In this document: piece after piece, positions 12,908-19,696 of the stretch
How the letters are laid out: every line of letters starts with the position of its first letter
Numbering within the stretch: position 1 is the first letter of the stretch
From: a virus
Strand: one strand, 5' to 3'
Length of the DNA: 20,090 nucleotides
IMG/VR virus record: IMGVR_UViG_3300036046_000176
Location: 1-20,090 of that record
Made by a program: the position numbers and the translations under genes
The notes under the pieces: model-generated
What the model saw: the letters and a program-made list of their open reading frames with translations, nothing else
What the model was told of the DNA's origin: nothing
The model's database searches: none

Positions 12908-13261
12908 TCATCCTTTCCGTTTCGCCAGATGGCGGTCGAACCGCTCATCGGCCCTCGCGATCAGCTGCTTGTAGAAGCGCTTCTCGCTCACGCCAGACTT
13001 GTCGCCGCCGACGAGCAGGATTGCCTGCCGGTCGGGATCGAATGCGAAGGCGATGCGCCACACGCCGTCAGCGGCGTTGCAGCGCAGTTCCTTCATGTTG
13101 GCATGCTTCGACCCGGTCAGGGTGTCGGCATGCGGACGTCCGAGTGTCGGCCCTTCGCGTTCCAGAAGGAGCGCGCGGGCCAGGATCGCGTCCTGAACCT
13201 CCGGTGGGAGTGCGTCGAACTCCGGTTCGAACTCCTCGGCAAACGAGACGGTCCACGGCAT
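12908..13261 (-). CDS. RelE/HigB-like toxin (phage Gp49-type)
   Basis: The 117-residue product begins MPWTVSFAEEFEPEFDALPP and has the family pattern: helix EVQDAILARALLLEREGPTLGRPHADTLTG, then strands KHANMKELRCNAADGVWRIAFAFDPDRQAILLVGGDKSG, then the C-terminal helix RFYKQLIARADERFDRHL. These toxins usually cleave mRNA at the ribosome. A GAGG lies 5 bases before the ATG, and a good promoter is just upstream. The gene overlaps its antitoxin and faces against the surrounding late operon, so it is an independently expressed accessory unit. It could aid lysogen maintenance or defence against other phages; this is inference. Confidence 0.85.
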   Translation of the reverse strand: MPWTVSFAEEFEPEFDALPPEVQDAILARALLLEREGPTLGRPHADTLTGSKHANMKELRCNAADGVWRIAFAFDPDRQAILLVGGDKSGVSEKRFYKQLIARADERFDRHLAKRKG

Positions 13262-13281
13262 GCGATCCTCATGTCTTGGAA

Positions 13282-13312
13282 GCTATATAGCCCTGAGGCA
13301 TTAATTTGGCAA
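13282..13312 (-). promoter_or_regulatory. Promoter with overlapping palindrome for the HigBA-like pair
   Basis: On the minus strand TTGCCA (13307-13312) and TATATA (13284-13289) are separated by exactly 17 bases, the best sigma70-type promoter I see in the window. The -10 box is embedded in the perfect palindrome GCTATATAGC (13282-13291), a natural site for autorepression by the antitoxin. Transcription would start about 16 bases before the toxin ATG. Confidence 0.7.
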
Positions 13313-13331
13313 GAACGGCCCGAGTAGATCG

Positions 13332-13751
13332 ATGCCCACCCCCCGCGAAACCATCCTCGCCGCGCTGCACGCGCGGCTTTCGGCGTTGCCCGCCACCGCT
13401 CTGCGTGGTGACGTGCTGCCCGAGCGCGTGCCCCCGGCCGGCCTCCTGATCCTGCGCGACGGCGAGCCGGGGGAGCCCGAGGTCACGCTCTCGCCCCTGC
13501 GCTACCACTACCAGCACCGGGCCGAGATCGAGGCGGTCGTGCAAGGAGCCACCCGTGATGCTGCCTTCGGCACCCTCTGCGCCGGCATTGGCGCGGCGAT
13601 TGCCGCCGACCGGACGCTGGGCGGCCTTTGCGACTGGGTGGAGGCCGAAGCGCCTCGACCGGTCGATCTGGCCGTCGAAGGTGCCGCCAGCCTGAAGGCA
13701 GCGGTGATCCCGGTCATCCTGCACTATTCCACGGCCGATCCGCTGGCCTGA
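13332..13751 (+). CDS. Tail terminator/completion protein (gpU-like)
   Basis: The 139-residue product begins MPTPRETILAALHARLSALP and has an alpha-beta pattern (PAGLLILRDGEPGEPEVTLS, HYQHRAEIEAVVQGATRDAA, SLKAAVIPVILHYSTADPLA) typical of proteins that cap the tail tube. Position between the head-joining genes and the tail tube gene supports this. Similar proteins are sometimes labelled 'acyl-CoA transferase', which I consider misleading. No clear Shine-Dalgarno precedes the ATG: the bases there belong to the toxin-antitoxin promoter, suggesting that the inserted unit ends very close to 13332 and removed the native leader. Confidence 0.7.
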   Translation: MPTPRETILAALHARLSALPATALRGDVLPERVPPAGLLILRDGEPGEPEVTLSPLRYHYQHRAEIEAVVQGATRDAAFGTLCAGIGAAIAADRTLGGLCDWVEAEAPRPVDLAVEGAASLKAAVIPVILHYSTADPLA

Positions 13752-13774
13752 CCCCTTCACCAAAGGAGACTACG

Positions 13775-14713
13775 ATGGCACGAGCCCATGGGGCGCGGGC
13801 GCAGATGGCGCTTGCGTTCGAAACCGTCTACGGCACTGCGCCCGCCTCGGGCTATCGCACGGTGCCTTTTGCCAGCACCACGCTCGGCTCAGAACAGCCG
13901 CTGATCGCCTCGGAACTGCTGGGCCAGGGACGCGACCCGCTCGCCCCGATCAGGGACGCGGTCACGGTCGATGGGGACGTCGTCGTTCCGATCGACGTCG
14001 AGAACTTCGGCCTCTGGCTGAAGGCGGCCTTCGGTCAGCCCACGACCACCGGCACGACGCCCAAGACCCACACCTTCCAGTCCGGCAGCTGGACGCTGCC
14101 GAGCATGGCTATCGAGACGGCGATGCCGGAGGTGCCGCGCTATGCGATGTACACCGGCTGCGTCTGCGATCAGTTGTCGTGGCAGATGGCACGCTCCGGC
14201 CTGCTGACCGCAACGGCGCGGCTGGTGGCGCAGGGCGAGAACGTTGCGGCTTCCACGGCCGCCGGCACGCCCACCACGCTCGCCCTGCAGCGGTTCGGTC
14301 ACTTCAACGGGGCGATCACCCGCAACGGCACACCGCTCGGCAACGTCATTTCGGCCGAGGTCACCTATTCCAATGGCCTCGACCGAATCGAGACCATCCG
14401 CTCCGACGGACGCATCGAGGGTGCTGACCCGGGCATGGCCGCGCTGACCGGCCGGGTGGAGGTCCGTTTCGCCGACACCACGCTGATCACGCAGGCCATC
14501 GACGGCACGCCTTGCGAATTGGTCTTCGCCTGGAGCCTCGGCGCGAACGCCAGCTTCGCCTTCACGGCGCACGCCGTCTACCTGCCGCGACCGCGCATCG
14601 AGATCCCGGGCCCGCAGGGCATCCAGGCGACCTTCGACTGGCAGGCGGCCAAGGCCACCAGCCCCGCCCGGATGTGCACCGCCGTCCTCGTCAACACCGT
14701 CGCAACCTACTGA
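13775..14713 (+). CDS. Phage tail tube protein
   Basis: The 312-residue product begins MARAHGARAQMALAFETVYG and has the repeated two-domain beta pattern of major tail tube proteins (GDVVVPIDVENFGLWLKAAF, CDQLSWQMARSGLLTATARLV, NVISAEVTYSNGLDRIETIR, ALTGRVEVRFADTTL). It would stack as rings around the tape measure to form the tail lumen. A strong AAAGGAG lies 7 bases before the ATG at 13775; the open frame runs further upstream only as an overlap with the previous gene. It is followed by the chaperone pair and tape measure, the canonical order. I recall related proteins from alphaproteobacterial prophages as Phage_tube_2-type. Confidence 0.85.
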   Translation: MARAHGARAQMALAFETVYGTAPASGYRTVPFASTTLGSEQPLIASELLGQGRDPLAPIRDAVTVDGDVVVPIDVENFGLWLKAAFGQPTTTGTTPKTHTFQSGSWTLPSMAIETAMPEVPRYAMYTGCVCDQLSWQMARSGLLTATARLVAQGENVAASTAAGTPTTLALQRFGHFNGAITRNGTPLGNVISAEVTYSNGLDRIETIRSDGRIEGADPGMAALTGRVEVRFADTTLITQAIDGTPCELVFAWSLGANASFAFTAHAVYLPRPRIEIPGPQGIQATFDWQAAKATSPARMCTAVLVNTVATY

Positions 14714-14724
14714 GAAGGCCCGCC

Positions 14725-15162
14725 ATGCTGACCCTCGACCTTTCGAACGCGCCGCAGTGGTGCGACCTCATCCCCGGCGTGCGTGTCCGGCTCCGCCCGC
14801 TGACCACGGCGTTGATGGTCTCCGCGCGTGGCGATCCGGCGATTGCCGATCTGCCCGAGGGGGCGGCAACCGAGGAAGCCGCACTCGCCATGGCCAAGGC
14901 GCTGGCGCGGCGCGCGATCCTTGCATGGGAAGGGATCGGCGATGCCGATGGCAATCCCATCGATCCAAGTCCCGATGCCATCGACGCGCTTCTCGACATC
15001 TGGCCTGCCTTCGAGGCGTTCCAGACCCTGTACGTCGCCAAGGCCCTCCTGCTGGACGCGGAAAAAAACGCCTCTGCGCCCTTGCCGACTGGGCCTTCGG
15101 CGGGGGCGAAGGCTACTGCACGGCCTGTGCAGGATCCTGTCCCGACTGCCCCGCGCGGCTGA
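14725..15162 (+). CDS. Tail assembly chaperone, zero-frame product (gpG-like)
   Basis: The 145-residue product begins MLTLDLSNAPQWCDLIPGVR and includes a helical core (TEEAALAMAKALARRAILAW, DAIDALLDIWPAFEAFQTLYVAKALLLDAEKNA). It lies between the tail tube and tape measure genes, where the G and G-T chaperones of long-tailed phages are encoded. These bind the tape measure and tube subunits during assembly and are absent from the finished tail. The codons GAA AAA AAC at 15061-15069 contain a slippery heptamer from which a fraction of ribosomes should shift to the -1 frame. Downstream of the slip the zero-frame text (SAPLPTGPSAGAKATARPVQ) is low-complexity, like a dispensable tail. Confidence 0.82.
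   Translation: MLTLDLSNAPQWCDLIPGVRVRLRPLTTALMVSARGDPAIADLPEGAATEEAALAMAKALARRAILAWEGIGDADGNPIDPSPDAIDALLDIWPAFEAFQTLYVAKALLLDAEKNASAPLPTGPSAGAKATARPVQDPVPTAPRG
15063..15069 (+). promoter_or_regulatory. Programmed -1 ribosomal frameshift site A AAA AAC
   Basis: The heptamer AAAAAAC is in the correct phase (gaA AAA AAC) for simultaneous slippage of two tRNAs. A perfect 7-base-pair stem follows: GCCTTCG (15093-15099) with CGAAGGC (15107-15113) and a 7-base loop. The distance from the heptamer (23 bases) is longer than usual, so another fold such as GCCGA (15084-15088) with TCGGC (15097-15101) may contribute. The -1 frame is open to 15389. Confidence 0.88.
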
Positions 15163-15389
15163 ACCGGCCGCTGACATTCGAAGGCATGCAGGTCTGGGAC
15201 CTGGCGCAGCGTCTTGGGGGGCAGATGCGCGTCATCCCCGGCGCGGTCATCGGCTGGGACATGGGCGCGGCGCTGGCACTGGGCGCGGCTCTCGGCATCT
15301 CCCCGCCTGCCATCGCCGAACTGCTGCCCGCCCTCGAGGCGGTGATGGTCCGCCGCGTCAACGAACACATCGCAGCGAACTGCGACTGA
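15069..15389 (+). CDS. -1-frame extension of the tail assembly chaperone (T part of a G-T fusion)
   Basis: This frame, joined to the zero frame at the slippery site, gives a 221-residue fusion beginning at 14725. The extension reads RLCALADWAFGGGEGYCTAC then AGSCPDCPARLNRPLTFEGM, and continues with helices (VWDLAQRLGG, MGAALALGAALGISPPAIAELLPALEAVMV). It has a C-x2-C-x3-C-x2-C cluster just after the shift, a possible zinc site that only the frameshifted product has. It may be annotated elsewhere as a separate small gene starting at an internal ATG (15186), a DUF7697-like family as I recall. Good codon use to the TGA at 15387-15389 and its place just before the tape measure support a real extension. 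Confidence 0.78.
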   Translation, partial: RLCALADWAFGGGEGYCTACAGSCPDCPARLNRPLTFEGMQVWDLAQRLGGQMRVIPGAVIGWDMGAALALGAALGISPPAIAELLPALEAVMVRRVNEHIAANCD

Positions 15390-15416
15390 CCCCATTCCAC
15401 CCGGAGCCCCGATCCA

Positions 15417-17879
15417 ATGGCCGAGAAACGCGTTTCCGTCCGGCTCGCCGCCGTGGGCGGCCGCCAGGTGCGTGCCGAACTGGAGGGCGTCGGAGAGGCC
15501 GGGGCGAAGGGCCTCGGCCGCCTGTCGCGCGAGATGGAACTGGCGAACACCCGGCTGGCCGCTTTCGCACGCCGGGCGGGCCTCGCCCTCGGGGCCGCAG
15601 CAGCGGCGGCCACGGCTTCGCTCGGGCTGATCGTCCGATCCACCGCCGAGAGTGCCGCGCAGATCCGTCAGTTCGCGCAGGTCGCCAATGCGACGCCGGA
15701 GGCGCTGCAGCGCTGGTCGGCCGGGGCTCGGACCGTTGGCATCGAGCAGGAGAAGCTGGCCGACATCCTGAAGGACGTAAACGACCGGGTGGGCGACTTC
15801 CTCCAGACCGGCGGCGGGCCGATGGCGGATTTCTTCGAGAATGTCGCGCCCCGCGTGGGCGTGACGGCCGACCAATTCGCACGTCTGTCAGGGCCGGAGG
15901 CTTTGCAGCTCTACGTCGACACGCTGGAACGCGCCGGTCTCAGCCAGCAGGAGATGACCTTCTATCTGGAGGCGATGGCCTCGGACGCCACGCGTCTGCT
16001 GCCGCTCTTGCGCAACGGCGGAGCGGAGATGACCCGCCTCGGCGACCAGGCCTCCGACCTTGGCGCGGTGCTGGATGGTGATGCGCTGGAAGCCTTGCGC
16101 CGCACGCAATTGGCGCTGGGTACCGTATCGCTGGTGTTCGAGGGTCTGCGCAACCGCATCGCCGTGGCCGTCGCCCCGACCATCGAGGCGCTGGCCAATG
16201 CCTTTGTGGCGCTCGCCTCCGATGGAGGGATCCTGCGCTCGGCCATCGACGGTCTGATCGGCAACCTTGGAAGGCTTGCGTCCTATGCCGCTACCGTCGC
16301 GGCCGTCATGGCTGGGCGCTGGGTCGCAGGCATGGCGGCCGCTGCTTTGTCGGTGCGTGGTCTTGCGACGGCACTCGTATTCCTGCGCGGCGCCCTCATC
16401 CGGACCGGCATCGGCGCTCTGATCGTCGGGGCGGGCGAACTGGTCTACCAGTTCTCGCAGCTCGTCGCCCGTGTCGGCGGCGTGGGCGAGGCCTTCCGGC
16501 TTCTCGGCGAACTGGCCCGCGAGGTCTGGTCGCGGATCGGCCTGTCGCTGGACGCGGCGTTGGCGCGGATGGCGGCAGGGTGGGAGGGGCTGAAGGCAGC
16601 CGGTCTCTCGGCCCTCGAAGGCACCATCGCGGGCGTGGTCAGCTTCGGCGACCGGACGGCAGCGATCTTCCAGGGGGCCTATGACGCCGCGGTGGCGATC
16701 TGGGGCAGTCTGCCCGGGGCGATCGGCGATTTCGCCTTCCAGGCCGCGAACGGGCTGATCTCGGGCGTCGAAGCGATGCTGAACGGCGTCGTCACCCGCA
16801 TCAACAGCTTCATCGAGACCCTGAACGCGGCCCTCGCGCTGCTGCCCGAATGGGCCACCGGCGAAGGTGGCGTGCGGATCGGCATCCTCGACCCGGTGGA
16901 ACTAGGGCGTATCGGTAATCCCTTCGAGGGCGTGGCAACGGCCGCAGGGGCTGCGGCGGCGGATGCCTTCTCGGCCGCGCTGGCGCGCACCTATCTCGAG
17001 CCACCGGACCTCGACCTCGGTGCCATGGCCGATGACGCCCGCGCCCGGGCCGACGGCTATCGCGAGGCGGCCGGGATGCTGGCCGATGCCGCCGGTCGGC
17101 CGCTGGCAAGTTGGCAGGCGCTGAAGGATGCGGTGACTAGCACAGGGACGGAGGCCGAAACCGCGCTGGCGGATGCGGCGGGTGCAGCCGATGCCCTGAC
17201 AGCCGGGCTGAATGACACGGCCACCGCCGCCGATGGCGCTGGCGGTGCTGCGCGCGACGCGGGGGCGGCTGCAGCCCAAGGCGCGGACACGGCCCTCACC
17301 GGCTGGCAGGCCGTCACCGCCGCACTCGCCGACTATGCCGCGAAGGCGCGCGATATCGGCGGGGACATCGGCAGCGCGCTGGTCGGGGCCTTCCAGAGCG
17401 CCGAGAACGCCATCGGCGACTTCGTGAAGACCGGGAAGCTCGACTTCCGGGATCTGGTGACCTCGATGATCGCCGACCTAGCCAAGCTCGCAGCACGCCG
17501 CTTCATCCTTGGAGCCATAGCCAATGCACTCTCCGGCGCGCTGGGCGGTGCGGGTGGGATCTTCGCAAACATCCTGCATGCGGGCGGCATGGTCGGCGGA
17601 CCCGGTCCCGGCCGGATGGTCCCGGCCCTGGCCTTCGCGGGTGCCCCGCGCATGCACAACGGGGGCTGGGCCGGGCTGCGGCCCGACGAGGTGCCCGCGA
17701 TCCTGCAACGCGGGGAGCGGGTCCTCTCCCGGCGCGAGGCGGCCGGTTACGGCCAAGTCAGCGCCTCGACCGTCAATGTCACGATCAACGCCCGCGACGC
17801 CGAGAGCTTCCGGCAATCGCGCACGCAGGTCGCGAGCGACATCGCCCGCGCCGTGTCGCTTGGGCGGCGCGGCATGTGA
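15417..17879 (+). CDS. Tail tape measure protein
   Basis: The 820-residue protein sets tail length and passes through the tail tube. It shows the expected features: an N-terminal helical region rich in Ala (MELANTRLAAFARRAGLALG), the conserved block QVANATPEALQRWSAGARTVG, hydrophobic segments in the middle (about 285-345: VAAVMAGRWVAGMAAAALS, GALIRTGIGALIVGAGELVY), Ala-rich coiled-coil stretches (about 590-650) and the C-terminal block FRDLVTSMIADLAKLAARRF then GGMVGGPGPG and VPAILQRGERVLSRRE, typical of lambda-type tape measures. By the usual rule of about 1.5 angstrom per residue, a tail of roughly 120 nm is expected. The ATG at 15417 is 27 bases after the chaperone extension. Confidence 0.93.
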   Translation: MAEKRVSVRLAAVGGRQVRAELEGVGEAGAKGLGRLSREMELANTRLAAFARRAGLALGAAAAAATASLGLIVRSTAESAAQIRQFAQVANATPEALQRWSAGARTVGIEQEKLADILKDVNDRVGDFLQTGGGPMADFFENVAPRVGVTADQFARLSGPEALQLYVDTLERAGLSQQEMTFYLEAMASDATRLLPLLRNGGAEMTRLGDQASDLGAVLDGDALEALRRTQLALGTVSLVFEGLRNRIAVAVAPTIEALANAFVALASDGGILRSAIDGLIGNLGRLASYAATVAAVMAGRWVAGMAAAALSVRGLATALVFLRGALIRTGIGALIVGAGELVYQFSQLVARVGGVGEAFRLLGELAREVWSRIGLSLDAALARMAAGWEGLKAAGLSALEGTIAGVVSFGDRTAAIFQGAYDAAVAIWGSLPGAIGDFAFQAANGLISGVEAMLNGVVTRINSFIETLNAALALLPEWATGEGGVRIGILDPVELGRIGNPFEGVATAAGAAAADAFSAALARTYLEPPDLDLGAMADDARARADGYREAAGMLADAAGRPLASWQALKDAVTSTGTEAETALADAAGAADALTAGLNDTATAADGAGGAARDAGAAAAQGADTALTGWQAVTAALADYAAKARDIGGDIGSALVGAFQSAENAIGDFVKTGKLDFRDLVTSMIADLAKLAARRFILGAIANALSGALGGAGGIFANILHAGGMVGGPGPGRMVPALAFAGAPRMHNGGWAGLRPDEVPAILQRGERVLSRREAAGYGQVSASTVNVTINARDAESFRQSRTQVASDIARAVSLGRRGM

Positions 17880-17888
17880 GGACAAGCC

Positions 17889-18515
17889 ATGGCTTTCCAC
17901 GAGGTCCGCTTTCCGGACAACATCAGCCGGGGCGCGCGCGGTGGCCCGGAACGGCGCACCCAGATCGTCGAACTGGCGAGCGGGGCCGAGGAGCGCAACG
18001 CCAGCTGGGCCAATAGCCGCCGCCGCTACGACGTCGCCTACGGCATCCGCCGCGCCGATGATCTGGCGGCGGTCGTCGCCTTCTTCGAGGCGAGGAACGC
18101 GCGTCTCCACGGCTTCCGCTTCAAGGACTGGGCCGATTTCAAGTCCTGCCTGCCGTCGCAGACGCCCGGGCCAGCCAATCAGCCGATCGGCACCGGGAAC
18201 GGGGCAGCCACTCTGTTCCAGCTCACCAAGCGCTACTCTTCCGGTGCGCAGTCATGGACGCGCACCATCACCAAGCCCGTCGCGGGCACCGTCACCATCG
18301 CCCTGAATGGAACCCCCCAAGCCTCTGGCTGGTCGGTCTCGACCACGACCGGCCTCATCACCTTCAGCGCCGCCCCGGCTGCGGGCGTGGCCATCACCGC
18401 GGGCTTCGAATTCGACGTCCCGGTCCGCTTCGACACCGACGCCCTCGACGTGACCCTCGATCTCGAGCGCCTCGGGTCGATCACCTCGATCCCCCTCGTC
18501 GAACTCCGCCTCTGA
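17889..18515 (+). CDS. DUF2460 protein (distal tail/hub component, GTA gp12-like)
   Basis: The 208-residue product begins MAFHEVRFPDNISRGARGGP and contains the family landmarks RRRYDVAYGIRRADDLAAVV, FFEARNARLHGFRFKDWADFKSC and a C-terminal half ending FDVPVRFDTDALDVTLDLERLGSITSIPLVEL. This is DUF2460, whose member in the Rhodobacter gene transfer agent is a distal tail protein just after the tape measure, exactly its place here. The ATG is 9 bases after the tape measure stop. It would form the ring linking the tube to the baseplate or tip. The usual next gene, DUF2163, is displaced here by three lysis-type genes. Confidence 0.9.
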   Translation: MAFHEVRFPDNISRGARGGPERRTQIVELASGAEERNASWANSRRRYDVAYGIRRADDLAAVVAFFEARNARLHGFRFKDWADFKSCLPSQTPGPANQPIGTGNGAATLFQLTKRYSSGAQSWTRTITKPVAGTVTIALNGTPQASGWSVSTTTGLITFSAAPAAGVAITAGFEFDVPVRFDTDALDVTLDLERLGSITSIPLVELRL

Positions 18516-18527
18516 AGGACCGATCCC

Positions 18528-18818
18528 ATGTCGGAACCCACGACCGTGCGCATGGGCGCACTGGCCGCCTACCTGAGCCTTGCCCTCGCGCTGTCGGCGC
18601 AAGGCGGGGCCGCGATCTGGTGGGCGGGCACGCAGAACACCCGCCTGACCTCGCTCGAGGCGCGGGTGGCCGAACTGCTCTCGACTTCACCGCTTTACCA
18701 CAACCAGGTGGTGGAGGCCGACCGCCGCATCGCCGTCATCGACGAGCGGATTGCCAACATCCTCGCCCGGATCGAAGCGCTGACCGCCGCGCTCGAGCGC
18801 CGCCACGACGCCCCCTGA
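18528..18818 (+). CDS. Small membrane-anchored coiled-coil protein of the lysis cassette
   Basis: The 96-residue product has a single hydrophobic segment (about 9-28: MGALAAYLSLALALSAQGGA) followed by IWWAGTQNTRLTSLEARVAE and a helical, coiled-coil-like tail (VVEADRRIAVIDERIANILARIEALTAALERR). An AAGGA lies about 8 bases before the ATG. One membrane helix plus a coiled coil directly before the lysozyme gene would suit an inner-membrane spanin component or an accessory holin, but no outer-membrane spanin partner is visible and I do not recognise the family. The function is therefore left open. Confidence 0.72.
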   Translation: MSEPTTVRMGALAAYLSLALALSAQGGAAIWWAGTQNTRLTSLEARVAELLSTSPLYHNQVVEADRRIAVIDERIANILARIEALTAALERRHDAP

Positions 18819-18839
18819 TCACCCCAAAGGACCATCGCC

Positions 18840-19490
18840 ATGCAGACCTCCGACCGGGGGCTCCTTGCCCTGATCCGGCACGAAGGCGTCGTGCCCGGAC
18901 CCTATCTCGACGTGAAGGACATCTGGACCTTTGGCATCGACCACACCGCCGCCGCTGGTCCGCCCGATCCGGCGCGAATGCCGCGCGGCATGCCCGCCGA
19001 TCTGGATGCCGGGATCCGTGAAGCCTTCCGGGTCTTCCGCACCGACCTCGCCACCTATGAGGCCGAGGTGCTGCGCGCCGTGAAGGTGCCGCTGGAACCC
19101 CACGAGTTTGATGCGCTGGTCTCCTTTCACTACAACACCGGCGGCATCGCCAAGGCCGCACTGACGCGCCACCTGAACGCAGGCAACCGCGCGGCGGCCG
19201 CAGCGGCCTTCATGGGCTGGCTCAAGCCCCCCGCCATCCGGCCCCGCCGGGAGGCGGAACGCGACCTCTTCGCGAAAGGTATCTACCCGACCGGCACCAT
19301 CCCGGTCTGGGCCGTCGACCGCAACGGCCGGGTCGACTTCTCGCGGCCGATCCGTCGGCTCAGCGAGGCCGAGGCGCTGGCACTGCTGCGCCCGAGCGGC
19401 ACGCCGATGCCGCCACCCGCCCAGCCCGCCACCACGCCCAGCTGGTGGCAGCGCCTTGCCAACCTCTTCACCGGAAAGGAACCGACATGA
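18840..19490 (+). CDS. Endolysin: GH24 (T4-type) lysozyme
   Basis: The 216-residue enzyme should cleave the N-acetylmuramic acid-N-acetylglucosamine bond of peptidoglycan. The GH24 catalytic triad spacing E-x8-D-x5-T is present at Glu15, Asp24 and Thr30 within RHEGVVPGPYLDVKDIWTFG, and the family block LEPHEFDALVSFHYNTGG follows at about 80-97. No signal peptide or N-terminal anchor is visible, so it should need a holin to cross the inner membrane. The C-terminus has a Pro-rich linker and a short amphipathic end (SWWQRLANLFTGK) of unknown role. AAAGGACC lies about 7 bases before the ATG. The stop overlaps the next start codon as ATGA. Confidence 0.93.
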   Translation: MQTSDRGLLALIRHEGVVPGPYLDVKDIWTFGIDHTAAAGPPDPARMPRGMPADLDAGIREAFRVFRTDLATYEAEVLRAVKVPLEPHEFDALVSFHYNTGGIAKAALTRHLNAGNRAAAAAAFMGWLKPPAIRPRREAERDLFAKGIYPTGTIPVWAVDRNGRVDFSRPIRRLSEAEALALLRPSGTPMPPPAQPATTPSWWQRLANLFTGKEPT

Positions 19491-19696
19491 ACTGGACCCT
19501 CGCACGCGGCCTCGTCTATCTCGCCTGCCTTGTCGCCTCCGGCCTCGCCATGGCGGGGCTGGCGGATTTCGACCTGGCGACCGGGACCTTCGACCTCAGG
19601 CCCTTCAACCTCTACGCCCTGACCGGTGCGGCAGGCGGGGTCGTCTCCTCGGCGCTGGCCTCGATCGCGCTCTGGCGCGGCTGGGGGCGTAAGTGA
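19487..19696 (+). CDS. Small two-helix membrane protein, holin-like
   Basis: The 69-residue product begins MNWTLARGLVYLACLVASGL and has two hydrophobic segments, about residues 8-25 and 44-62 (LTGAAGGVVSSALASIALW), with a basic C-terminus (RGWGRK). Size, two membrane segments and coupling to the lysozyme gene (ATGA overlap, AAAGGA 7 bases upstream) suit a holin, the pore that releases the endolysin. I do not recognise a named holin family, so the role is inferred from topology and place. Its TGA overlaps the following GTG as GTGA. Confidence 0.7.
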   Translation: MNWTLARGLVYLACLVASGLAMAGLADFDLATGTFDLRPFNLYALTGAAGGVVSSALASIALWRGWGRK

